Shown in pieces: positions 8,826-17,429 of a stretch of DNA of 64,000 nt (its first letter is position 1; the number at the start of each line of letters is the position of its first letter). Source of the stretch: Candidatus Zhuqueibacterota bacterium. Lineage in GTDB: Bacteria; Zhuqueibacterota; Zhuqueibacteria; Oceanimicrobiales; Oceanimicrobiaceae. Under the pieces are notes generated by a model. It searched no databases, was not told the DNA's origin, and saw only the letters and a list, made by a program, of their open reading frames with translations. The translations under genes and the position numbers were made by a program. The DNA lies in NCBI GenBank assembly GCA_029262005.1, contig JAJDAG010000191.1, positions 1-64,000 of the forward strand. Reading direction: 5' to 3'.

Positions 8826-9863
8826 TCACCAATTTTCAATTACTTCAGGACTTACTTGTGAGTCAGCCTCAAGATCAAGCAATGCCCGTTTACCAAGAAC
8901 TTTATTCAGTTCGTCGGCTTGAATTTCGCCATTTCCAGGTCGTTTCACCCATGTATTATCAACGGAAAACACCTCCCCGGCCTTAATTGGTGAAACTGTC
9001 ACAACAGATGCATAGGCAAAATCAATAACAGGTTTTTCTTCAGGCAAGATGGTTTTGTGCCCGCCAATTGCGCTGTAAACGGCACTGGCGCCGGCAACTA
9101 GCTGAGCCAATTCATCCGGTTCAATTGACAATGGCACGTCCGGGCCTGACCAGTCTCTACTGACCGTGAAATGCTTCTCCAGCATGCATGCCCCAAGTGC
9201 AACCGCACCAAGTGCTGTATAAATACCAAGTGAGTGGTCGCTCAAACCGACCGGTAAGTTAAATTCCTCTTTTAACTCCTGAATTGCGCCCAGGCGGACT
9301 TTGTCATACGGCGTTGGATACATGGAAGTGCAGTGCATCAACATCATTGGACAGCCAAATTCACGAATTGCAGCAACCGAGCGCCGAACAGAGTCAAGGT
9401 CATTCATGCCGGTAGACAAAATAATCGGCTTACCCATTTTTGCGATATGCTCTAACAAGGGGATGTTGTTACATTCACCAGAGCCAATCTTGAATGCCGG
9501 CACACCCATTGAATTAAGTCTATCTGCGGCTTCTCGCGAAAATGGCGTTGACAGGTACATGATGCCTCTGCCTTTGCAGTAACTTTGTAAACTGCGCTCT
9601 TCGCCGGCCGTCAACTCGCACCGTTTTATAATATCCCATAAACTTTCGTCTGAAATATCACCTGGTTTCATATCAGTGGGTATCATTTCTTTGTCGGTAA
9701 TGTGACATTGAAATTTGATGCATTCCGCTTTAGCATCTACGGCAGCATCAATCATTTTCAGCGCCTTATCGACACTTCCCTCATGGTTGATACCGACTTC
9801 AGCGACAACCAATGGGGCGTGGCCGTCACCTACCTTTCTCTTGCCGATCATTATTTCATTCAT
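8826..9863 (-). CDS. neuB: N-acylneuraminate/legionaminate synthase (NeuB/LegI)
   Basis: The enzyme condenses phosphoenolpyruvate with a ManNAc-type six-carbon sugar to give a nine-carbon sialic-like acid. The 345-residue protein shows the NeuB TIM-barrel N-terminus (VVAEVGINHEG), the KFQCH and STPFS strands, KIGSGECNN, LSTGM, HCTSMYPTP and GLSDHSLG motifs, and EKHFTVSR. A C-terminal SAF (antifreeze-like) domain holds VVTVSPIKAGEVFS and KRPGNGEI. The start at 9863 is preceded by a strong GGAGG; a longer frame overlaps the upstream SDR gene and looks non-native there. Whether the product is legionaminic, neuraminic or another nonulosonic acid is not determined by this gene alone. Confidence 0.93.
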   Translation of the reverse strand: MNEIMIGKRKVGDGHAPLVVAEVGINHEGSVDKALKMIDAAVDAKAECIKFQCHITDKEMIPTDMKPGDISDESLWDIIKRCELTAGEERSLQSYCKGRGIMYLSTPFSREAADRLNSMGVPAFKIGSGECNNIPLLEHIAKMGKPIILSTGMNDLDSVRRSVAAIREFGCPMMLMHCTSMYPTPYDKVRLGAIQELKEEFNLPVGLSDHSLGIYTALGAVALGACMLEKHFTVSRDWSGPDVPLSIEPDELAQLVAGASAVYSAIGGHKTILPEEKPVIDFAYASVVTVSPIKAGEVFSVDNTWVKRPGNGEIQADELNKVLGKRALLDLEADSQVSPEVIENW

Positions 9864-9915
9864 AACAAACCTCCAAATAAAAGCGTTAAGACAAAATTTA
9901 AACGCATCTACCGCA

Positions 9916-10776
9916 TCACCAGGCTGTCCATCCGCCGTCAACAATCAAATTATGCCCAGTCATGTAACGGGATGCATCACTCACCATAAAAAGCAGCGCG
10001 CCATTGAAATCAGACCAGGTGGCCATGCGGCCCAGCGGTGTTCGTTCAACATATTCCCGGCGAAAAGCCTCCTCCTGGCCATCGTAAACACCCCCTGGGG
10101 TCAAGGCATTTACGCGGATATCATAGCGCCCCCACTGTGTAGCCAGATACCTGGTAAGACCAATTAAGCCGGCTTTTGAGGCAGAATATACAGCCGGGCA
10201 ATTAAGTGACTCGCCCGTGTCATAGATGTTTGAGCCGGCGACGCAGTCTGAGTAGAGCCGGTGATCTGGCGCCACCACACCATAAATTGAGGATGTGAGC
10301 ACAATGGCTCCGGAACGAGCAGGCTTCATAAATTTGGCAGCTTCGCGGCAACATAAAAATGCGCCGGTGAGATTGCCGGCAATGGCGCCATCCCAGGTTT
10401 CCAGTGTATAATCATCTGTGGACTTATAATAACCATCCGGTTTTGTCATGACGTTGTAAATGAGAATGTCAATGCGCCCATGAGTGCTATAAAGCGATTG
10501 GAACAGCTCTTGAACTTCGGCGTCATCCCTGCTATCAAGGTGGCGGCGTTCTACCGGCTTCCCAATGGCCTGTGAAATTTCACGTGCGTTTTTACTACAG
10601 CGTTCACTGTCCTTATCAACCAGGATGACATTGGCGCCGGCAAGCGCCAAAGTGTGTCCGAATTGAATACCCATTTTGCCTCCACCGCCAACAATGAGCG
10701 CTGTCCTGTCGTTTAGCTCAAACATGCGCTCTGCTTTGGGTTCAATTACTTCAATAATACCGTTTCCCTGTGCCAT
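9916..10776 (-). CDS. ptmA: PtmA-like short-chain dehydrogenase
   Basis: This classical SDR of 286 residues has the cofactor loop GGGGKMG near 31-37 in place of the usual TGxxxGIG. SSIYGVVAP marks the catalytic serine strand and YSASK the catalytic pair. It ends in a GGW-containing tail. The SSIYGVVAP segment and gene context match PtmA-type oxidoreductases of Campylobacter flagellin-glycosylation loci. It sits between neuA and neuB. Its exact reaction is not established by sequence; a redox step on the nonulosonic acid or a precursor is inferred. A 53-nt gap separates it from neuB. Confidence 0.82.
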   Translation of the reverse strand: MAQGNGIIEVIEPKAERMFELNDRTALIVGGGGKMGIQFGHTLALAGANVILVDKDSERCSKNAREISQAIGKPVERRHLDSRDDAEVQELFQSLYSTHGRIDILIYNVMTKPDGYYKSTDDYTLETWDGAIAGNLTGAFLCCREAAKFMKPARSGAIVLTSSIYGVVAPDHRLYSDCVAGSNIYDTGESLNCPAVYSASKAGLIGLTRYLATQWGRYDIRVNALTPGGVYDGQEEAFRREYVERTPLGRMATWSDFNGALLFMVSDASRYMTGHNLIVDGGWTAW

Positions 10777-10787
10777 AATTACCTGTG

Positions 10788-11519
10788 TTACGCGACCATT
10801 TTGCGAGCGCTTATTGCAGAATTCTGCTTATTTTTTGAAAAAACATATTCCAAAACCTCGAAGTCAAACTCAGAGTCAATGTCGAGAGCACGCTCCGGGG
10901 GAACCAGGTAAAGCCGGGATTTCCGGGGAATTCGTGCTTGTTCTTGCATCAAAGCTTTCCTTGTATAAACCCAGACAACCGTGTTGAGGTCATACACAAC
11001 CGGTGAATCCTGCCGCCGTCCCACATCTTTGGCGGATTGTGACGCCAACTCAATATACTCTCCCGCCTCAGTCACCATATTAAAATAAGGAGAACGATGT
11101 GCTCTGTTGCATGAAATGGCTGCGTCACAGTCTGTGCGGCGCACCAAATCGATGCATGCCGCCACATCAGCAGTTGTTCTGAGCGGCCCGGTTGGGTCAA
11201 GTAAAACCAGCAACTCAACTGTTTTACCGTAATATTTTTCTGATTCCGTAATTGTGTGCTGCAGAACAGGCAGCATGGGCGCCGTGTCCGAGGCCAGCTC
11301 TTTTGGCCGGACAAACGGAACGTCCGCACCATAGTGCCGTGCGAATGTACCAATTTCTGCATCTTCTGTTGACACAACCATGTGGTCAATTTCCTTGCAA
11401 TCCAACCCGCATGCTATGGCGTGGGCCAATAACGGCTTGCCGCTCAGCACACGCAAATTTTTTCCCGGGAGACCCTTCGAGCCCCCACGTGCGGGAACCA
11501 CTCCTAAAACCATACTCAT
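10788..11519 (-). CDS. neuA: CMP-nonulosonate cytidylyltransferase (NeuA/LegF)
   Basis: The 243-residue protein opens with the CMP-sialate synthetase signature PARGGSKGLPGKN near 9-21. It continues with HAIACGLDC, the VSTEDAEI strand, RPKELASDTAP, LLDPTGPLRT and the C-terminal ALDIDSEFDFEV motif. It activates the nonulosonic acid as CMP-sugar for transfer to the glycan. Its ATG overlaps the TGA of the upstream oxidoreductase (ATGA), so translation is probably coupled. A second in-frame ATG two codons later is possible. This gene with neuB and neuC makes a CMP-activated nine-carbon acid the secure product class of the operon. Confidence 0.92.
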   Translation of the reverse strand: MSMVLGVVPARGGSKGLPGKNLRVLSGKPLLAHAIACGLDCKEIDHMVVSTEDAEIGTFARHYGADVPFVRPKELASDTAPMLPVLQHTITESEKYYGKTVELLVLLDPTGPLRTTADVAACIDLVRRTDCDAAISCNRAHRSPYFNMVTEAGEYIELASQSAKDVGRRQDSPVVYDLNTVVWVYTRKALMQEQARIPRKSRLYLVPPERALDIDSEFDFEVLEYVFSKNKQNSAISARKMVA

Positions 11520-12517
11520 ATCTGTACGCGTCTCCCTTCTTTAGCCGAACGGTGGGCAGCCACAGCAACCTTTGTAACTTCAATACCTGTAGCCAGATCT
11601 ACAGAAGGAGAGGCAGAGCCATCCAGCACATCCAACCACTGCTGCATTTGAGCGCGGAACAGATCATCGCGCTCAAAACCAACCGGCTCATGCCAGACTT
11701 CTCTGACGCCATCATGCAAACTCAACGAAACGTAACCGCCCCCATAGTCCCATGTCACTGAGCCAGCCGAGCCAATCACAGCGGTTGTCCAGCGGTAACG
11801 CGGCTCCAAATAATCCAGATGAATGTGCGAAATACAATGGTTTTCATGCTCAAGTATAAGTTCAGCCACATCTTCGGAATCGATTTCCAAATCCGAATAT
11901 TGACCGCAGACACAATGTACCGCAATAACTTTACCCATTACGGAAGTCGCAATGTCAATTTCGTGACACAGATCAAAGATGACGCCGCCACCCATTTCAT
12001 GACTTGCCGAGTAATTTTGACGATAATCAGTACCGGGCCGCCAGCTAAGCAAATACTGACCAACATAACCTTGCAAGCTCAACGGCCTGCCAATTACCCC
12101 GGAAGTGATGACTTCAACAAACTTCTGATACCCGGGATGGTGTCTAAGCTGAAATCCGACCAAAACAGGTAGCGCAGAGGTCTGAACAGAGCTCTGCAAA
12201 TCATCCAGGCCATCCAGTTTATCAGAAACCGGTTTTTCTATAATAAATGGGATTTTTGAATCAACAAGGCGTGTGGCCGTTTCCAGATGGCAAACAGTTG
12301 GATTGGCGATAATCGCAAACTCGGGAGAGGTTGAAATTGCCTCTTCCCAACTATGAACCGTCCGCGTCGGCAATGGGGAGAGTTCCGGGATTGGTTTTTC
12401 ATTTGTATCCATCGTCAATCGAATCACATTCGGTTTCCACATCTCAGAAAGCAACCGGAGATGTCGCTGGCCAATCGACCCGAATCCCACGACAAGAATG
12501 TTAGATTCTTTACTCAT
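11516..12517 (-). CDS. Gfo/Idh/MocA-family NAD(P)-dependent oxidoreductase
   Basis: The N-terminal Rossmann domain has VVGFGSIGQRHLR near 9-21 and the conserved EKPVSD segment near 95-100. The C-terminal domain carries GGGVIFDLCHEID near 185-197, with the histidine expected of this family. Length (333 residues) is usual. It overlaps neuA by 4 bp and the second Gfo/Idh gene by 8 bp. Paralogues near neuA/neuB genes occur in many nonulosonic-acid loci, but their reactions are mostly unassigned. It may oxidise or reduce C3, C7 or C8 of the sugar; that is inference. Confidence 0.82.
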   Translation of the reverse strand: MSKESNILVVGFGSIGQRHLRLLSEMWKPNVIRLTMDTNEKPIPELSPLPTRTVHSWEEAISTSPEFAIIANPTVCHLETATRLVDSKIPFIIEKPVSDKLDGLDDLQSSVQTSALPVLVGFQLRHHPGYQKFVEVITSGVIGRPLSLQGYVGQYLLSWRPGTDYRQNYSASHEMGGGVIFDLCHEIDIATSVMGKVIAVHCVCGQYSDLEIDSEDVAELILEHENHCISHIHLDYLEPRYRWTTAVIGSAGSVTWDYGGGYVSLSLHDGVREVWHEPVGFERDDLFRAQMQQWLDVLDGSASPSVDLATGIEVTKVAVAAHRSAKEGRRVQI

Positions 12518-13616
12518 GAATTATATGGACCTCAGAATGTTCTGCATCCGCCAGCAGGTTTGCATCGCTGATTTCATTCAGATTTTCGTACTGGGTTTCA
12601 ACGAGACGCTTACGCCCGTGACCATTTGTGGGCTGTGGCGCAACCGTCACCTGCTGCCCGTTCATTATCAACGATCGTTGTGCTGACTGAAGTACTTTCA
12701 ATACACTCAATCCGCTACGGCCGTCAGTGAGTGGCTGTGTGCGATTTGCCACAGCGTCTAGAAACGCCTGACATTCAATCCGCAGTGGTTCCTCCTCAGA
12801 ATATTCAACAAATTGAGCATTACTTTTGATCGGGGTAGGTTCACCTTCATTCAAAACCACCTTTTGATCATACAGTGAAAGCTTTTTGGTGACGTCATCA
12901 AAAGTAGCCATCTTTTCTGAACCAACTATCACCAGGCGTTGCTCTTTAAACGGGTGTAACCAGGAAACAAAAATATGCGCGCGGACGCCATTATCAAACA
13001 ACAGGTTGGTCACGGTGACATCGGCTATATTGGGTTGAACATAGTTGCCGCCACAGGCAACGACCTGAAAAGGCATGGCCCCCATAATACGCAAAATAAC
13101 TGCAATGTCGTGTGGTGCAAAACTCCAGAGGATATTTTCTTCCCGCCGTATTTTGCCGAGACTGAGTCGATTCGAGTAAATGTATTGCACTTTTCCAAGG
13201 GCACCTTCGCGAACCAACTGCACAAGGCGAGTAATGCCGGGGTGATATTCAAGCACATGGCCAACCATCAAAATACTTTGCTTTGCTTCGGCCAATTCTA
13301 CGAGCCGTGCACCGTCAGCATAGTTAATGGCCAGTGGTTTCTCCACAAAAACATCTTTTCCTGCCGCAAGTGCCCGACTGGCGAGCTCAAAATGCGTTTC
13401 AGCCGGTGTGGCAATTACCACGGCATCAATTCCCTCACCGAGGACATATTCAAAGTCATTCACCTGCTTCACGTCCGGCGCAAGCAGGCCGGCCAGCGCG
13501 AGTCCGCTCGCACAAGGATCGCAGACGAGCGTCAGTGCATTCAACTCTTGAAAATTGCGCAACAAATTCTTTCCCCAGTATCCACAGCCAACCATGGCTA
13601 TTTTCGGTAACATCAT
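12510..13616 (-). CDS. Gfo/Idh/MocA-family oxidoreductase, WbpB/WlbA-like
   Basis: This 368-residue enzyme has the Rossmann motif VGCGYWGKNLLRN near 9-21, EKPLA near 92-96 and GHVLEYHPG near 118. The RREENILWSFAPHD stretch near 158-171 resembles WbpB/WlbA-type UDP-GlcNAcA 3-dehydrogenases. In that pathway the 3-keto product is aminated and acetylated, but no WbpD or WbpE partner is visible here. The last 50 residues are polar and poorly conserved in appearance. The gene starts 49 bp after the BY-kinase stop and overlaps the next oxidoreductase. Assignment to WlbA rather than a general Gfo/Idh enzyme is tentative. Confidence 0.8.
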   Translation of the reverse strand: MMLPKIAMVGCGYWGKNLLRNFQELNALTLVCDPCASGLALAGLLAPDVKQVNDFEYVLGEGIDAVVIATPAETHFELASRALAAGKDVFVEKPLAINYADGARLVELAEAKQSILMVGHVLEYHPGITRLVQLVREGALGKVQYIYSNRLSLGKIRREENILWSFAPHDIAVILRIMGAMPFQVVACGGNYVQPNIADVTVTNLLFDNGVRAHIFVSWLHPFKEQRLVIVGSEKMATFDDVTKKLSLYDQKVVLNEGEPTPIKSNAQFVEYSEEEPLRIECQAFLDAVANRTQPLTDGRSGLSVLKVLQSAQRSLIMNGQQVTVAPQPTNGHGRKRLVETQYENLNEISDANLLADAEHSEVHIIHE

Positions 13617-13664
13617 ATCACCTGTTGTTTAAGTCAGAGAAATGGGAGAATAACCCACTACACA

Positions 13665-16010
13665 TCATGCTGCCACCTTTGCCGGACCGTTGTTATGAGA
13701 ACGCTTTTTGCCCTTCTTGCGTTTCTTGCCATCGCCTTCACCATAGTAGTAGTAATAATGATAGTAATAGTAATAATAGTATGAGCCGTAGGTATTCTCT
13801 CGGCTGACACCATTTAATAAAACACCGAGAATACGTGCATCTACATTCTGCAGCAGTTCAACGCCACGAATGAGTGCGTCTTGGTTGGTTTGTCCCGACT
13901 TCACTACCAGCAAAACGCCATCCACGGCCTGCGACAAAACAGCCGCATCCGTCACAGCAATCAGTGGTGGGCTATCAAACAAAACCATTTCGTAACGGCT
14001 TTTGAGCGTGTCTATAAAGGCTTTCATCTGGTCTGAGCCGAGCATCTCAGCGGGATTCGGCGGCAAAATTCCGGAGGTTAATACATCGAGGTTCTGGATG
14101 TCTGTTTGTTGGATGGCGTCATCAAGCTCCATCTTTCCCACCAGTACATTTGTTAGACCAGTGTTCTTCTCCAGCCCGAAAATGCGGTGACCAACCGGCC
14201 TGCGTAAATCCGTATCGACCAGTATTGTTTTGGTGCCTTGCATGCTGATAGCGATGGCAAGATTAGCTGCAGTCGTGGATTTACCTTCTCCCGGGCCCGA
14301 TGACGTCACCAGAAAACACCGCAGTTTGTTATCGGTACTTGTAAACTGCAAGTTCGTGCGCAGTGAGCGGTAGGCCTCGCTGATGGGAGATTTAGGCTTG
14401 AAATGAGTTACCAGCTTCATTTGATGTTCTTTATACTCACCATTGGCATGGCCGTTAGATTTACCGTTCGTGTAACTGTGACCGTTATTGCTGTCAATAA
14501 AACCGCTGAATGCAGAAGTGTCGATTTCAGGAATCGCCGCCAAAACATTTAGCCCCATGGCTTCAACATCTTCAACCCTGCGCACCGAAGTGTCGAGATT
14601 TTCACGCAGCAATGTGATGCCAATACCAAGTCCGAGTCCAACAAAGCAACCCAGAATCATGTTCAGTTTCTTTTTGGGAGAAATAGGAGAATGTGGTAAA
14701 AATGGCTCATCAATGATACGAACCTTGCCAATCTCGCCTGCTTGCGTAATTCGTGACTCTTCAAACTTTTCACGCATCATCATGTACAGATTCTCGTCAA
14801 CCTTCCGACTGCGTTCCAGGCGGGCCAATTGCACATTTTTGTCAGGCAGGGCCTCCAGTTTGGCTGTATAAACATCCACCACCCGCTTCAACGCGTCGGC
14901 TCTTGCAGTCAGGGAAGCCAGTTCTGTTTCAACTTCCAGGATCTTTATGACTAACTCTTGAGCCTGGGCAAGAGGGTCATCGGCCGGGAGCCCATCAACG
15001 ATGAGTTTGCGTGTTTCTTCTGTTAGCCTGTGCTTTATCGCATTAAGCTTTTCACGTTCTCTATTGACTTGCGGATCCTCTTCTCCCACCCCCTGAGAGA
15101 GAAAAACCGCGATAGTTCTCTCAATATGCGCTAGTTCATTTCGCAATTGCAACACCAATGGGCTTGAAACGCGTGCGATTTCCTTTTCTAGGGTGAGCTT
15201 GCTCTGCCCCAACTGATTTTTGAGATAACTCAGTCGCTTTTTTGTCACTTCCTGCTCAATAAGGGTTTCGCGATAAAGGCTTTCGAAATCTGCACCCTGC
15301 TGCACCACCTGCGCCGCCTCATCGGTTAGTGAGGCAATTTTTTCCTTTTCCAAAAATGTCTTAAGCGCTTCCTCACTACCTTTTAGTTCGCTCTCTTTAC
15401 GGCCCAATTGTGTAACAAGAAAATCAACGACTTGTGAAATTTCTCCTCTGCTAAAACTCTGGTCCATTTCCTGATAAGCCCGTGCCACGCTTTTTGTCAA
15501 ATAGGAAGCCTCAAACGGACTCGGTGCCGTAACCTTAATCATAATGAGATCGGTATTGCCAATTGGCGAAACCGAAATAGAACCCTGGAGGCTTTCGATT
15601 TCTCCCTGAGTGATTTTATCGGATTTCAGGTCTCGCAAAATAGCTAAAGAATCACGATGTGGCGAAATTAGCAAGCGCTCCAAAACGGCCTGCGCCAGAG
15701 AACGACTCTTCAGAATTTCAACCTGATTATTCATGGTGGTCGCAGCCCCTTTAAGCCCGGATTCAGGAAAAAGTGACTGCCCAACAGCTCTTTGCTCATC
15801 GAGCATTATAGTGGTTGAAGCCTCATAAACTGGCGGTGTCGTAAATGTGTGGTAGGTGGTTAACGACATCGTAAGGACAAAAGCAGTAATGATGATCCAT
15901 CGCCCGCGATACAGGATCGCCAGGTAATCGTGAATCGAGACTGCTTTTGCCGGTCGCGTTGTTAAAGACTGACTGGCTGCCGGTAAAGAGTGATTATTAG
16001 TTTTATCCAT
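13665..16010 (-). CDS. Fused Wzz chain-length regulator and BY-type tyrosine autokinase
   Basis: The 781-residue inner-membrane protein controls exopolysaccharide polymerisation and export. A first membrane segment near 37-55 and a Wzz domain precede a long coiled-coil region (about 190-430). A second membrane segment near 475-495 leads to the cytoplasmic kinase. That kinase has Walker A GPGEGKS near 572, Walker A' LVDTDLRRP near 598 and Walker B VLFDSPP near 677. The tail has a tyrosine cluster (about 743-755) and then a lysine/arginine-rich stretch. Such clusters are the autophosphorylation sites of BY-kinases such as Wzc. The single-polypeptide form is the Gram-negative type. It follows the SLBB export gene by 30 bp. 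Confidence 0.93.
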   Translation of the reverse strand: MDKTNNHSLPAASQSLTTRPAKAVSIHDYLAILYRGRWIIITAFVLTMSLTTYHTFTTPPVYEASTTIMLDEQRAVGQSLFPESGLKGAATTMNNQVEILKSRSLAQAVLERLLISPHRDSLAILRDLKSDKITQGEIESLQGSISVSPIGNTDLIMIKVTAPSPFEASYLTKSVARAYQEMDQSFSRGEISQVVDFLVTQLGRKESELKGSEEALKTFLEKEKIASLTDEAAQVVQQGADFESLYRETLIEQEVTKKRLSYLKNQLGQSKLTLEKEIARVSSPLVLQLRNELAHIERTIAVFLSQGVGEEDPQVNREREKLNAIKHRLTEETRKLIVDGLPADDPLAQAQELVIKILEVETELASLTARADALKRVVDVYTAKLEALPDKNVQLARLERSRKVDENLYMMMREKFEESRITQAGEIGKVRIIDEPFLPHSPISPKKKLNMILGCFVGLGLGIGITLLRENLDTSVRRVEDVEAMGLNVLAAIPEIDTSAFSGFIDSNNGHSYTNGKSNGHANGEYKEHQMKLVTHFKPKSPISEAYRSLRTNLQFTSTDNKLRCFLVTSSGPGEGKSTTAANLAIAISMQGTKTILVDTDLRRPVGHRIFGLEKNTGLTNVLVGKMELDDAIQQTDIQNLDVLTSGILPPNPAEMLGSDQMKAFIDTLKSRYEMVLFDSPPLIAVTDAAVLSQAVDGVLLVVKSGQTNQDALIRGVELLQNVDARILGVLLNGVSRENTYGSYYYYYYYHYYYYYGEGDGKKRKKGKKRSHNNGPAKVAA
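13743..13781 (-). repeat. TAY-codon microsatellite encoding the poly-tyrosine tail
   Basis: Thirteen successive codons encode seven tyrosines, one histidine and five tyrosines, using TAT and TAC in mixed order. This low-complexity trinucleotide tract sits inside the autokinase tail. Slippage in units of three would change the number of phosphorylatable tyrosines without breaking the frame. Confidence 0.85.
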
Positions 16011-16040
16011 GACAACTACCTAACCTAAAGTGGTTTATGG

Positions 16041-16598
16041 TCAATTATTGAGGCGTTCTAGTATCACAACAAGGGATGCCGTGGCCGCGAGAATGCCAAT
16101 CACTGAGCTGAAACCAAGTGCATTCTTAAATCGATCTCCAAAAGTCTGGGAAATAATAATAGTATCCCCTGCCTGTAAAACAGGAATCGCACTAACATTT
16201 CCAGTATCCAGATGATCCTTTACATTCACAACAAGGATTGGAGATTTGCCTTTAGAATGCCCATTTTTGCCATTCTTGCTTTCAACAACTTGTTTGTTCA
16301 CTACTTGCACACCGCCTCTGATGATGTGGACATTAGACAGGTTGGCACCCCGCCTGGGGCCGCCGGCAAAAGAAACAAGAGAAATCAAATCAGTATTTCT
16401 AGGGACTAGATATTGTCCAGGCCGGGCAACATACCCCCAAACATTAACGTTCATAAGAATCTGGTCTTTGTCACCAAGAAGATATTGCGCAGCTCTATTC
16501 TGAAACATAGACACTTGTGATTCCTGAGCGTGAACAATTGTGTTGTTAAACATCAAAATAAAAATACTTGCTACGACGACCGATAATGTCATCTTCAT
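16041..16598 (-). CDS. Short SLBB-domain polysaccharide export protein
   Basis: An N-terminal signal peptide (hydrophobic 4-22, ending VHA) precedes an SLBB-type segment: VNVWGYVARPGQYLVP near 50-65, then ISLVSFAGGP and LQAGDTIIIS near 142. The protein ends with a hydrophobic helix near 160-180. Wza-type exporters are usually longer and have an N-terminal polysaccharide-export domain, which is absent here at 185 residues. It probably works with the neighbouring Wzz/BY-kinase as a periplasmic adaptor, with the outer-membrane pore encoded elsewhere; that is inference. GGAGAAG lies at good spacing before the ATG. Confidence 0.82.
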   Translation of the reverse strand: MKMTLSVVVASIFILMFNNTIVHAQESQVSMFQNRAAQYLLGDKDQILMNVNVWGYVARPGQYLVPRNTDLISLVSFAGGPRRGANLSNVHIIRGGVQVVNKQVVESKNGKNGHSKGKSPILVVNVKDHLDTGNVSAIPVLQAGDTIIISQTFGDRFKNALGFSSVIGILAATASLVVILERLNN

Positions 16599-16619
16599 TA
16601 TTCTTCTCCGCGAGTCGAA

Positions 16620-17330
16620 TTAGTGTGTTAACTTAGGAGCAGTTAGCCTGTCACTTTTGAGCCTGTTTTGCCCGTTATGATAAGGCAGATTATGACGCAA
16701 AGCCCTATCCCCATTTATTTTACGAACCTTTCCCCTCTGTACCTGAATAACAAATGTCTGCTGAATTTCATGGATAGAAACCGCCAGGCGTTCCAGCCCC
16801 CTCTCTTCCAAAAAATAGCCGCGCAGTCCTTGCAAAGGTCCACAAATAATTTCTACTTCATCACCATATTTCAAATACTGGTACGGTTCGGGTTCGCACC
16901 CGTTTTCAAGTATAGAGTAAATTGCCTGAATTTGATTTTCGGCAATTCGAACCGGTGTGCCGTTAAAACTTACCATTCTAACAACACCCACCGACTGCAG
17001 CGCTGCGTAACGTTCTTTGGCATCTGCATAAACGAACACATACGACGGGAACAACGGCTCTTCAACTACCTTAATGCGATCACTCCAAATCCGGCGTACT
17101 TGATGCAATGGCAAAAAAGATTTCAAATTCCTTCTCTCAAAATCTGTGTTAATTCTCTTCTCAAATCTTGCCCGAGTGTAGACCGCATACCAATAGCGAT
17201 TATCCCGGTTCTCGTTTACCTCACTTAATGCTTTTTCCATTTTTTCACCCTGCCTCAATTCATCACTGAGTTCTTCCTGGCACAGCTCCGCCAGGTCAGT
17301 CCCATAAACCTGGTTTGCATAAAAAATCAC
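16620..17330 (-). CDS. UpxY-type NusG-like transcription antiterminator
   Basis: A NusG N-terminal domain begins at YWYAVYTRARFEKR near 46-59. It continues through FLPLHQVRRIWSDR, PLFPSYVFVYAD and VVRMVSFNGTP. A KOW-type C-terminal domain holds GDEVEIICGPLQGLRGYF. Specialised NusG paralogues of this kind (Bacteroides UpxY, RfaH-like) load on RNA polymerase and let it read through long surface-polysaccharide operons. It sits third in a transcript of about 18 kb, the expected position. I use the GTG at 17330 (AGGA upstream); an ATG at 17240 with GGGTGA upstream is equally plausible and would give 206 residues. Confidence 0.88.
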   Translation of the reverse strand: MIFYANQVYGTDLAELCQEELSDELRQGEKMEKALSEVNENRDNRYWYAVYTRARFEKRINTDFERRNLKSFLPLHQVRRIWSDRIKVVEEPLFPSYVFVYADAKERYAALQSVGVVRMVSFNGTPVRIAENQIQAIYSILENGCEPEPYQYLKYGDEVEIICGPLQGLRGYFLEERGLERLAVSIHEIQQTFVIQVQRGKVRKINGDRALRHNLPYHNGQNRLKSDRLTAPKLTH

Positions 17331-17429
17331 AACACATCCTCAACACAACAAACAATCGAAATATCTCAGAGTCACAACCGACACAGCAGCTGCTCTCTCA
17401 ACCCTGCACCGCACCCCAAACAAAACTAT

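Noticed and set aside
13741-13784. TAY repeat considered as a CRISPR or tandem-repeat element
   Set aside because: It is an in-frame codon tract inside the autokinase gene; no spacers or longer repeat units are present.
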